A stretch of 10,377 nucleotides of DNA from positions 1 to 10,377 of the forward strand of contig JADGNM010000060.1 in NCBI GenBank assembly GCA_017883485.1, read 5' to 3'. This DNA is from Methanosarcina sp. GTDB taxonomy: Archaea; Halobacteriota; Methanosarcinia; Methanosarcinales; Methanosarcinaceae. Below, in pieces: positions 1-6,672 of the stretch (the first letter of the stretch is position 1; every line of letters starts with the position of its first letter). The notes below the pieces were generated by a model that had not been told where the DNA came from, did not search any database, and worked only from the letters and a program-made list of their open reading frames with translations. The position numbers were made by a program, and so were the translations under genes.

Positions 1-89
1 CACCAAAATGAACTTTTATGAATTCTTCTTGGTTTTTTGTTGGGTAAATTCGGTATTTGTAGGCTTTGAGCATAACTTATTATAAGGTT

Positions 90-205
90 TTAAAGAATAG
101 ATAGTTTTCTGTTAAACTTACTTTGTTGAGGTTGACGGCTTTCATCCCCCACCTGTCGGCTTGATAGCCTCCGAGGAAGGGGACTTCCCGCCTTCATGTC
201 AAACT
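90..205 (-). mobile_element. Possible IS200/IS605 (TnpB-type) end remnant
   Basis: This is a GC-rich patch in AT-rich DNA. Read on the minus strand it gives a 35-codon frame from the ATG at 197 to the TAA at 90, beginning MKAGSPLPRR. An AGSP-type tail is reminiscent of the C-terminal ends of archaeal TnpB proteins. The frame is closed by an in-frame TGA just upstream at 207-209, so no intact gene exists. Short complementary segments (GAAGG at about 175 and CCTTC at 191-195) could form a small hairpin, as the ends of these elements often do. It could equally be an unrelated small structured RNA. The assignment rests on resemblance only. Confidence 0.25.
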
Positions 206-386
206 GTCAGAAATGTCACTATATGATGATTAAAATAGGTGTATTTTAGAAAAACAGAAATAAATATTAAAAATGAATCAAATAAATAGCAAAAAGTATT
301 TTTTTATTGGGATTTTTCATATAAATTAGAAATATTTAAATATTTGAATGGTTTAGGTACTTTATGCCACAGTTATGAAGTTGTTG

Positions 387-395
387 ATATATAAG
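387..395 (+). promoter_or_regulatory. Candidate TATA box, distal cooS promoter
   Basis: The sequence ATATATAAG fits an archaeal TATA box. Transcription would start about 25 bases downstream, near 416, giving a cooS leader of roughly 375 bases. Long leaders are common in Methanosarcina. A second, weaker TATA-like stretch at 681-690 could serve a much shorter leader, so the choice is open. Confidence 0.4.
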
Positions 396-430
396 GGTGT
401 TATCTGAGAGCGTTCTTAAAATTAAACTTG

Positions 431-446
431 ATCCCACAATTGGGAT
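431..446. repeat. Inverted repeat ATCCCA-caat-TGGGAT
   Basis: Two perfect 6-base arms (431-436 and 441-446) flank the four bases CAAT. If the distal promoter at 387-395 is used, this would be a hairpin about 15 bases from the 5' end of the cooS transcript. Otherwise it could be a protein-binding dyad. The arms are short, so chance is not excluded. Confidence 0.35.
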
Positions 447-691
447 GGAACTCATGAATTTGAACCGAAAAACGATAGCACTAAACCCTTAAATCAAAAA
501 TGTTAACTGAGCCATAACGTCTAATGTACTGATTAATTTACGATCTGAACTTGGAGTCATCTTTGATATTATCCAATTGTAGAATGATTTGAATTTTAAG
601 ACGGTCTCTGATACTTGGTCGCGTCCGTGAGTTAATGATCAAATTTGCGATTTTTGTGGCCTATTTGGATTTGAACTCTCTTATTTTAAGG

Positions 692-728
692 TCACAGATA
701 CATGGACTAGATCACAGATCCATGGACT
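692..728. repeat. 17-bp direct repeat pair upstream of cooS
   Basis: Positions 692-708 and 712-728 match at 16 of 17 bases (TCACAGATACATGGACT and TCACAGATCCATGGACT). Their spacing is 20 bp, close to two helical turns, so a protein bound at both copies would sit on the same DNA face. The second copy contains the palindrome TCCATGGA. A degenerate third copy lies at 605-620 (12 of 16 bases), and both it and the first copy follow an ATTTTAAG stretch. The TATA-like TTATTTTAAG at 681-690 would place a start site near 711, between the two copies, which is a typical operator position. Confidence 0.5.
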
Positions 729-792
729 CATTATTCAAAACATGAAACCGCGACTCCAGATTAATTTCATAAAGTAAAATGTGGGATGTGAA

Positions 793-2715
793 ATGGAACA
801 GCAAGTGGATGACAGGAACATTGACTCAGACAGCCAGATAATGCTCCAGAAAGCATATGAGAGAAGTATTGACCCTGCCAGCCAGACCATACTTCTGAAA
901 GCTGAACAACTAGGAATAGAGACTGCCTGGGATCGTTATGAAAAACAACTGCCGCAGTGCAGTTTCGGGCAACTTGGAATTTGCTGCCGGAATTGCAATA
1001 TGGGCCCCTGCAGGATAGATCCTTTCGGGGAAGGGGCTAAAAAGGGGATTTGCGGCGCTACTGCAGACATCATTGTTGCAAGAAATCTCCTGAGGACAAT
1101 TGCAGCAGGTGCGGCAGCTCACTCAGACCATGCCAGGGACGTAGTGCTTACCTTTAAGAAGGCGAGCGAAGGAGAGACCGGAAGTTACAGGATAAAAGAC
1201 GAAGCAAAGCTGCTATCTCTTGCTGCTGAATATGGAATTCCTGCAGAGGGAAAAAGCCTTGAGAAAGTAGGGTCCGAGCTCGCAGACGCACTGCTTCTTG
1301 AGTTTGGAAAGCAGAACGGCTTTCTCCGTCATACCAGGCGAGCTCCAAACTCAAGGCTCAAACTCTGGACCGAGCTTGGAATAGTGCCCAGGGGAATTGA
1401 TAGGGAAATCGTGGAATGTATGCACAGGACCAATATGGGTGTCGACAACAATGCGACTCACATCCTTCTGCAGGGACTGCGTACCGGACTATCGGATGGC
1501 TGGGGAGGCTCGATGATTGCAACTGACGTCCAGGACATACTCTTCGGAACCCCGCAGCCAAAGATGAGCACGGTAAATCTGGGAGTACTCTCCAGGGATA
1601 AAGTAAACGTAATCGTTCACGGGCATGAGCCCATTCTTTCGGAGATGATTGTAGAGGCCGCAGAAGACCCCGAGCTTCTTAAACTTGCAGAGGAAAAGGG
1701 TGCAGCAGGCATAAACGTTGCAGGGATCTGCTGTACAGGCAACGAAACCCTAATGCGCAACGGGACCCCCATAGCAGGGAACTTCCTTCAGCAGGAACTG
1801 GCAGTAATTACCGGCGCAGTTGAAGCTATGGTTGTAGACGTCCAGTGCATTATGCCGGCTCTTGGAGAACTCACAGGCTGCTATCACACAAAATTCATAT
1901 CCACTTCCCCAAAAGCTGATTTTCCCAACACTGTGAGAATGGAATTCCATGAAGAGGGGGCTTACGAAACTGCAAAAGATATTGTAAAAAAGGCCGTAGA
2001 AAACTTCCCGAACCGAAATCCTGGAAAGGTAAATATCCCGGAGGAAAAGCAGGATTGTATGGTAGGTTTTAGTCCAGAAGCGATACTCAATGCGCTCGGA
2101 GGAACTCCTGACCCTCTCATCGAGGCGATAAAAAGCGGGGCAGTTCGCGGAATAGGCGCGGTTGTCGGATGCAATAACGTAAAAATAACTCACAATTTCG
2201 GGCACGTAAACCTTGTTAAAGAACTTATCAAAAACAACGTGCTTGTGGTCACAACCGGCTGCAATGCGATTGCCTGTGCCGAAGCCGGGCTTCTTATGCC
2301 TGAAGCTTCCGAGCTTGCCGGCGACGGGCTGAAAGCCGTCTGTAAAGCCCTTGGCATACCTCCTGTCCTTCATATGGGTTCCTGTGTTGATATCAGTCGG
2401 ATTCTTGTGCTTGCATCGGGGCTCGCAAATCGGCTGGGTGTGGACATAAGCGATCTTCCGGCAGCAGGAGCGGCTCCTGAGTGGATGAGTGAAAAAGCAG
2501 TCAGTATTGGGGCTTACGTAGTTTCTTCAGGCGTGTTCACGGTTTTGGGTACGGTCCCGCCGGTCCTTGGAAGTCAGGCAGTGACAGCCCTTCTGACAAA
2601 AGATTTAAATGAAGTTATTGGAGCAAGCTTTGCAGTCGAGCCTGATCCCTTTAAAGCCGCAGACCTGATAATAAGGCATATTGACGGAAAAAGGATGTCA
2701 CTGGGCTTGAGCTGA
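793..2715 (+). CDS. cooS: Monofunctional nickel CO dehydrogenase, catalytic subunit
   Basis: Oxidises CO with water to CO2, two electrons and two protons, as a cytoplasmic homodimer. From the ATG at 793 it is 640 residues, normal for CooS. Six N-terminal cysteines (C56, C64, C65, C68, C73, C87) have exactly the spacing of the cluster D and B ligands in characterised CODHs. The cluster C (Ni-Fe-S) ligands are all recognisable: H278 in HGHEP, C314 in ICCTGNE, C352 in VQCIMP, C460 in VGCNN, C490 in TGCNA and C531 in GSCVD. The catalytic His (H110) and Lys (K568 in SEKAV) are present too. The enzyme therefore looks fully active. A GTG at 781 in the same frame would add four residues. I prefer 793 because GGATGTGA (784-791) just before it resembles a ribosome binding site. 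The stop is 13 bases from cooF. No nickel-insertion gene (cooC) or hydrogenase lies in the window. Confidence 0.95.
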   Translation: MEQQVDDRNIDSDSQIMLQKAYERSIDPASQTILLKAEQLGIETAWDRYEKQLPQCSFGQLGICCRNCNMGPCRIDPFGEGAKKGICGATADIIVARNLLRTIAAGAAAHSDHARDVVLTFKKASEGETGSYRIKDEAKLLSLAAEYGIPAEGKSLEKVGSELADALLLEFGKQNGFLRHTRRAPNSRLKLWTELGIVPRGIDREIVECMHRTNMGVDNNATHILLQGLRTGLSDGWGGSMIATDVQDILFGTPQPKMSTVNLGVLSRDKVNVIVHGHEPILSEMIVEAAEDPELLKLAEEKGAAGINVAGICCTGNETLMRNGTPIAGNFLQQELAVITGAVEAMVVDVQCIMPALGELTGCYHTKFISTSPKADFPNTVRMEFHEEGAYETAKDIVKKAVENFPNRNPGKVNIPEEKQDCMVGFSPEAILNALGGTPDPLIEAIKSGAVRGIGAVVGCNNVKITHNFGHVNLVKELIKNNVLVVTTGCNAIACAEAGLLMPEASELAGDGLKAVCKALGIPPVLHMGSCVDISRILVLASGLANRLGVDISDLPAAGAAPEWMSEKAVSIGAYVVSSGVFTVLGTVPPVLGSQAVTALLTKDLNEVIGASFAVEPDPFKAADLIIRHIDGKRMSLGLS

Positions 2716-2718
2716 GGC

Positions 2719-2725
2719 AGGTGAT
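2719..2725 (+). promoter_or_regulatory. Ribosome binding site of cooF
   Basis: AGGTGAT lies three bases before the cooF ATG at 2729 and four bases after the cooS stop. It matches the core of the Methanosarcina anti-Shine-Dalgarno complement, fixes the cooF start, and supports one transcript for both genes. Confidence 0.7.
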
Positions 2726-2728
2726 GCA

Positions 2729-3289
2729 ATGAAAGATTTACTAATCCGGCCCGAACGTTGCACAGGCTGCCGCTCCTGTGAGATTGCCTGTACTGTTGCC
2801 CATTCAAAAAGCAAAAATCTCTTTTCAGCTTTAGGAGAGCAGCCAGCTCCCAAAAAACGAATCAATGTGGAGTGTACACCTAATCTTGAAATCTCAATTC
2901 CTATAACCTGCCGTCACTGTGAGGATGCCCCTTGCGTTTCGGTTTGCCCCGCCCAAGCTCTTTCCCTGGACGAAACTAATAGCTTTGTGCGCTTCAGCCC
3001 GGAGCGCTGCGTGGACTGCTGGACCTGTTCGATGGTCTGCCCTCGTTTTTTACCTCTATATCGGCTAATTCTGGTTATAGGCTGCTGGACCAGTTCTATG
3101 GCCTCCAACCGTGGAGTAATCAGCAGACAAATAGATGCCGGAATAAAATGCGACCTCTGCGAGGGCAGGGAGACGCCTGCCTGCGTAGAGGCTTGTCCCA
3201 CACACGCTCTTGTTTTTTGCGAGATAGAAGAGGTCCTAGGAACAAGATGCTCTGAAATTATCCCCAAAAAGACCATTAACTTCTACTAA
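2729..3289 (+). CDS. cooF: CooF-like four-cluster ferredoxin, electron carrier of CooS
   Basis: An iron-sulfur protein of 186 residues that should accept electrons from CooS and pass them to ferredoxin, a hydrogenase or another reductase. Four cysteine sets are intact: C11-C14-C17-C21, C61-C64-C69-C73, C94-C97-C100-C104 and C141-C144-C152-C156, enough for four [4Fe-4S] clusters of the CooF/HycB type. It is oddly built between the third and fourth sets. After CVDCWTCSMVCP comes a segment beginning RFLPLYRL, followed by GCWTSSMAS (residues 118-126). That segment copies the third motif but has Ser, Ser and Asn where cysteines or neighbouring residues were. At DNA level 3014-3045 and 3080-3111 match at 24 of 32 positions, exactly 22 codons apart. 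The frame stays open, so this looks like an in-frame partial duplication that has drifted rather than a broken gene. Cotranscription with cooS is likely. Confidence 0.88.
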   Translation: MKDLLIRPERCTGCRSCEIACTVAHSKSKNLFSALGEQPAPKKRINVECTPNLEISIPITCRHCEDAPCVSVCPAQALSLDETNSFVRFSPERCVDCWTCSMVCPRFLPLYRLILVIGCWTSSMASNRGVISRQIDAGIKCDLCEGRETPACVEACPTHALVFCEIEEVLGTRCSEIIPKKTINFY

Positions 3290-3366
3290 TCAACGTGGTT
3301 TATTGGTGAAATAAGAAATTTTCCACTACCAGGTAGCTTAAAAGACATATTTTATGATATACGACG

Positions 3367-3377
3367 CTTTTTATAGG
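3367..3377 (+). promoter_or_regulatory. Candidate TATA box for the stress-protein gene
   Basis: CTTTTTATAGG resembles a TATA element and would give a start near 3397 and a leader of about 34 bases. A second AT-rich box, AATATATAA at 3392-3400, is possible but would place the start almost on the ribosome binding site. Either one indicates a promoter separate from cooSF. Confidence 0.4.
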
Positions 3378-3430
3378 AGTATTGTCCTGTCAATATATAA
3401 CGACTTTAAAAGAAAATAAGGAAGTCAAGT

Positions 3431-3898
3431 ATGAGCAGCAGTATTTACAGAAAGATAATGATTGCAACCGACGGTTCGGAACAAGTCAGGAGAGCGGTTG
3501 CTACAGCAATTGAAATTGCAAAGCTGAGCGGAGCAAAGCTCTATGCTGTGTACGTGATGGCAAATGATGAGTTCTCGATGCCCTATCCGAAAAATGTGGA
3601 ATTGGAAAAGTCTTTCTTTGATTACTTCAGGACTGAAGGCAAAGAAGCGACTGCTTATGTGGAGACTTCCGGAAGAGACAAGATTGTTGAGGTAGAATCC
3701 GTAATCCTTGAAGGAAGCCCTGCGCATGAGATTGTCGATTTCGCAGAAAGAAATGATATTGACCTTATTGTCATGGGCACACATGGAAAAAACGCAATTG
3801 AAAGGTTCTTGTTAGGTAGCGTTGCCGAAAATGTGGTCAGGCACTCGAGAAAAGCAGTACTTGTTGTAAGGGGAAAAGATACCAGGACAGGTAAATAA
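3431..3898 (+). CDS. Universal stress protein, UspA family, ATP-binding type
   Basis: A cytoplasmic single-domain protein of 155 residues, the standard size for a stand-alone Usp. The N-terminal strand IMIATDGSE (residues 9-17) and the C-terminal motif GTHGKNAIERFLLGS (116-130) are both present. The latter matches the ATP-binding G-x2-G-x9-G-S signature. The protein therefore probably binds ATP and acts as a dimeric stress-responsive regulator or chaperone-like factor; Usp targets cannot be predicted from sequence. AAGGA at 3418-3422 is a plausible ribosome binding site eight bases before the ATG. The 141-bp gap and candidate TATA boxes suggest it is transcribed apart from cooSF. It converges with tldE. 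A minus-strand frame over the same DNA is a shadow. Confidence 0.9.
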   Translation: MSSSIYRKIMIATDGSEQVRRAVATAIEIAKLSGAKLYAVYVMANDEFSMPYPKNVELEKSFFDYFRTEGKEATAYVETSGRDKIVEVESVILEGSPAHEIVDFAERNDIDLIVMGTHGKNAIERFLLGSVAENVVRHSRKAVLVVRGKDTRTGK

Positions 3899-4016
3899 CT
3901 GCTATTATTTTAAGAGAAGAGGTTCCAGACTTTTTAGGAAAAAAATCGAAATTAGAAATTAAAAATCGGGAATAAAAATATTAAAAAATTTAATGAGTAT
4001 TCAAAATTAAAGAAGC
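3899..4016. terminator. AT-rich convergent terminator region
   Basis: A gap of 118 bp separates two convergent stop codons. It contains T runs on the plus strand (TTTT at about 3908, TTTTT at about 3932) and long A runs that are T runs for the minus strand (about 3940-3990). Archaeal transcription usually ends at T-rich stretches, so this gap can serve both the stress-protein gene and the lonB-tldD-tldE operon. No strong hairpin is evident. Confidence 0.4.
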
Positions 4017-5327
4017 TTACCCGATCACACTCAAATCCGAAATCCGAATTGAAGGTGTAATTATTCCTCCGACTTTCCTGACATCCAGGCCTGCACCTGT
4101 GATGTTCTTCAGGAGTTCAAACGCATTGCCCGAAATCATAAGAGACTTTATAGGCTTGTCAAGAGCTCCGTCCTTGATTGTAAAAGCGTTTCTGGCTTCA
4201 ACTGAAAAATCCCCGGAAATAGAGTTTGCCGTATGGGCACCGATGACCGTATTTACAAAAATTCCGGACCGCGTGTCAGCAATAATATCCGTCTCGGGAT
4301 AATCGATAATGAAATTCCTGAGCCCTACTGCGGGAGGACTCATATATGAAGACCTGGAGCCATTTCCTGTGCTATTTACGCCTGCTTTTCCTGCAGTGTA
4401 AGTGTCATATAGATAAGTCTTAAGTACACCTTTCTCAATTACAGTCGTCCGCTGTGAAGGGATACCCTCGTCATCGGAGGCTGATGTCTCAATCCCTGCT
4501 TCAAACAGCCCATCGTCGTAGATAGAGAGTTCGGGAACTGCCAGTTCTTCCCCGAGTTTATCTATCAGGCCTGACCTTCTTTTCTGAACATTATCCGAAT
4601 CAATGGATGGGGCAAGAGCCTCTTCGAGAATATCTGAGAAGGCAAAAGGATGGAAAATCACATCAGTCTTTTGGGGTTCGATTTTTATTCCGTCGCTGGA
4701 CTTCAGGGCAAGCTCGGATGCATTTTTTCCGAGAGCAAAAAAGTCAATATCAAGAGAACGGGAAATAGCAAAATCATAGGCAGTTGAAGTGTCCCCATTT
4801 ATTGTAATAACATCTACAAAACCGGAAACTGCTGTGGATTCTTCTTCAATTTCTATTCCGTTTGTGTTCAGGATAAGCTGCCTGGCCTTTGCACGGGTAA
4901 AGCCTCCCGAGGTTGGAAGCGTGCCTGGCAATTCTGTTGTGCCCTCAACCAGGGCCATTGCATAGCCTATACACTCTTCAAGCTCAAGGGTCTCGACTTT
5001 TTTATCGAAGATTCCTGAAACGACTGGGTATTTTCCATTAGAAGGGAGGCCCGTCCAGTCAGGATCACTTTCCCGGACTCTGGCTTCGGCGACTGCAACT
5101 TCAACAGTATTTTCGAGTTCGCGTGCAGAATTCGTGCTGGCAAAGCCAACTGCTCCGTTTACTACAGCCCGGATTCCAATGCCTTCCGAGAAACGATCTC
5201 TTGCATTGTCAAGGGAATCCTTCTTGAAATTCACACCTGTGGAGTGACTTGAAGCGTAATAGATCTCAGCTTCTTCAGCACCTGCTTTTTCTGCCATCAG
5301 CAGTGCTTTTCTTGCAAGCTCATACAT
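4017..5327 (-). CDS. tldE: TldE/PmbA family protein, partner of TldD
   Basis: A protein of 436 residues of the TldE (PmbA) family, the non-catalytic partner in the TldD/TldE metalloprotease. In bacteria that complex trims peptides such as microcin B17 precursor and degrades the antitoxin CcdA. The N-terminal alpha-beta region (ARKALLMAEKAGAEEAEIYY) and the C-terminal tail VRKVGGIITPSIRI fit the family. It lacks the HExxxH zinc motif found in its neighbour, as expected. The frame stays open 29 codons further upstream to 5414, but that extension overlaps tldD. GGAGGTG at 5341-5335 lies seven bases before the ATG at 5327, so I use that start. Only two bases separate it from the tldD stop, implying translational coupling and a fixed ratio of the two subunits. 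The archaeal substrate is unknown. Confidence 0.9.
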   Translation of the reverse strand: MYELARKALLMAEKAGAEEAEIYYASSHSTGVNFKKDSLDNARDRFSEGIGIRAVVNGAVGFASTNSARELENTVEVAVAEARVRESDPDWTGLPSNGKYPVVSGIFDKKVETLELEECIGYAMALVEGTTELPGTLPTSGGFTRAKARQLILNTNGIEIEEESTAVSGFVDVITINGDTSTAYDFAISRSLDIDFFALGKNASELALKSSDGIKIEPQKTDVIFHPFAFSDILEEALAPSIDSDNVQKRRSGLIDKLGEELAVPELSIYDDGLFEAGIETSASDDEGIPSQRTTVIEKGVLKTYLYDTYTAGKAGVNSTGNGSRSSYMSPPAVGLRNFIIDYPETDIIADTRSGIFVNTVIGAHTANSISGDFSVEARNAFTIKDGALDKPIKSLMISGNAFELLKNITGAGLDVRKVGGIITPSIRISDLSVIG

Positions 5328-5329
5328 AG

Positions 5330-6670
5330 TCAGGCACCTCCGACAAGGACCTTCGAGATAGCAAGATGGGGGGAGCCGTCTGACACAGGAGCAAGCTGTC
5401 CTGCTTTTCCGCATCTGCCTGCAGTCATCTTAAGGTCATTACCCACAAGGGTTATATGGTTAAGGATCTCAAGGGTTTTACCGGAGAGAGAAACATCTCT
5501 TATAAGCTCAGTAAGTTCTCCGTCTTTTATAAGATACCCCTTTTCGGCATTGAACTGGAAAATTCCTTCCCCAGTATTCACCTGTCCGCCTCTGGAGCCG
5601 ATCAAATACATTCCATCCCTGATTTCTTCAAGCATTTCTTCAAACTTTGCTTTCCCGTTATCTACGAAGGTATTGCTCATCCTGACAACCGGCATGGAAT
5701 ATCCCTGAGCCCTGCAGTTCCCGGGTATTCCCCCGAGTTTGGCAGCCGTTTCCCTGGAGTGAAGATAAGAATTGAAGATTCCGTCTCTGATTATTTCTGT
5801 CCTTCTCGACTGCACTCCTTCGGCGTCAAAAGGATAATATCCAAACTCATGCAGAGTAGGGTCATCAACGATCGTAACAAGGGGAGATGCTATTTGTTCT
5901 CCTATCCTGTTCTCAAGAATGGAATCTCCTTCAAGGACAAGGTCGGCTTCAGATGCATGCCCAACGGCTTCGTGTGCAAAGACCCCGGCCAGCTCCTGGT
6001 CAAGCAGCACAGGCATTTCCCCACCTTTAGGGGTCTTAGCCTTGAGGAGTTCGACTGCAGTGTTCCCTGCCTTGCCTGCGAGCTCCATAACATTTTCTTT
6101 TTCAAAAAGCTCATAGCCATATCCAAAGCGGCTTTCTCTGCCTGCCTGGTATACGCCGTTCTCCGAAGCCACTGCAGAAACGGCAAAACCGACGTTCAAA
6201 AGTTCATATGCGCACTCCAGCCCATCCGAATTCCGGTATTCGATTTTGAATTCGGATTCCAGGTACATTACTTTTGTACTGTTGACTCCTTTGACCTGTG
6301 CATTAGCTTCAATATCCTTTAAAAGGTCGACTTTATCCTCGATTGCAATATTTCTCGGGTCGATCTTGATTTCAGGAAGATCTTTTATTTCCGGAGAACT
6401 CACGGCTGCAAGTTCTATAGCCTCTTTTGGGGTATTCTTATTCATAGAAAAAGCGAGTTTTGAGGCAGCTTCGACTCCCTGTTTAAGGTCAATTTCCCCT
6501 TCTACTGCAGTATAGCCCCAGGAACCTCCACATAGAGCCCGTACCCCAGCTCCCCGTGTGAAGTTTTTTGAAATTTCCTCAATCTTTCCGTTATCAAGGA
6601 TGATAGAGGTGGAACTGCCCTCCACTATCCTGCAGTCATAAAATTTAATGTCCTGCATAAAGCCTGCCAT
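5330..6670 (-). CDS. tldD: TldD family zinc metalloprotease
   Basis: The catalytic subunit of the TldD/TldE protease, 446 residues and cytoplasmic. The zinc motif HEAVGH (residues 233-238, HExxxH) is intact and followed by ASEAD. C420 in the late GRCGKAGQ motif matches the family's third zinc ligand. The family cleaves unfolded or small peptides that enter the closed barrel formed with TldE. The open frame also allows a GTG at 6685, but this would overlap the end of lonB. I choose the ATG at 6670: AGGA and TGATC of a ribosome binding site lie just before it, and it is two bases after the lonB stop, the same TGA-two bases-ATG arrangement as at tldE. A further ATG at 6658 is possible. Position after lonB suggests it handles peptides from LonB, an inference only. 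Confidence 0.92.
   Translation of the reverse strand: MAGFMQDIKFYDCRIVEGSSTSIILDNGKIEEISKNFTRGAGVRALCGGSWGYTAVEGEIDLKQGVEAASKLAFSMNKNTPKEAIELAAVSSPEIKDLPEIKIDPRNIAIEDKVDLLKDIEANAQVKGVNSTKVMYLESEFKIEYRNSDGLECAYELLNVGFAVSAVASENGVYQAGRESRFGYGYELFEKENVMELAGKAGNTAVELLKAKTPKGGEMPVLLDQELAGVFAHEAVGHASEADLVLEGDSILENRIGEQIASPLVTIVDDPTLHEFGYYPFDAEGVQSRRTEIIRDGIFNSYLHSRETAAKLGGIPGNCRAQGYSMPVVRMSNTFVDNGKAKFEEMLEEIRDGMYLIGSRGGQVNTGEGIFQFNAEKGYLIKDGELTELIRDVSLSGKTLEILNHITLVGNDLKMTAGRCGKAGQLAPVSDGSPHLAISKVLVGGA
5335..5341 (-). promoter_or_regulatory. Ribosome binding site of tldE inside tldD
   Basis: GGAGGTG on the minus strand lies seven bases before the tldE ATG and inside the last codons of tldD (the Val-Gly-Gly-Ala end). 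It is a near-perfect Shine-Dalgarno sequence and decides the tldE start against the longer open frame. The Gly-rich C-terminus of TldD is partly dictated by this site. Confidence 0.8.
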
Positions 6671-6672
6671 GA

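Larger units (their letters stand above)
1..792. other. Long AT-rich intergenic region upstream of cooS
   Basis: No open reading frame of convincing length is present on either strand. The region holds a GC-rich island at about 121-200 that differs sharply from its AT-rich surroundings, a good archaeal TATA box near 391, an inverted repeat at 431-446, and near-identical direct repeats at 692-728. The rest (about 205-380 and 450-590) is AT-rich sequence in which I see nothing specific. The size is compatible with a regulated promoter and a long mRNA leader for cooS, but where transcription starts cannot be decided from sequence alone. Confidence 0.6.

Noticed and set aside
1750..2373. 207-residue minus-strand open frame
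   Set aside because: Entirely opposite conserved cluster C ligand regions of cooS; no ribosome binding site or family resemblance.
2729..3289. cooF as a pseudogene because of the insertion
   Set aside because: The insertion is a multiple of three, the frame is open to a normal C-terminus, and all four cysteine sets survive.
3326..3336. Palindrome CTACC-a-GGTAG between cooF and the stress gene
   Set aside because: The arms are five bases with a one-base centre, too short for a useful hairpin, and the site has no neighbouring copy.
3425..3784. 119-residue minus-strand open frame
   Set aside because: Mirrors the universal stress protein gene, whose ATP-binding motif and start signals are clear.
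5328..5414. 29-residue N-terminal extension of tldE (MRKSRTACSC...)
   Set aside because: It overlaps tldD out of frame, has no family similarity, and a near-perfect ribosome binding site points to the ATG at 5327.
5456..6322. 288-residue plus-strand open frame
   Set aside because: It lies wholly opposite tldD, has no recognisable domain, and its composition is that of a reversed coding strand. The tldD zinc motif and operon structure make the minus strand the real gene.
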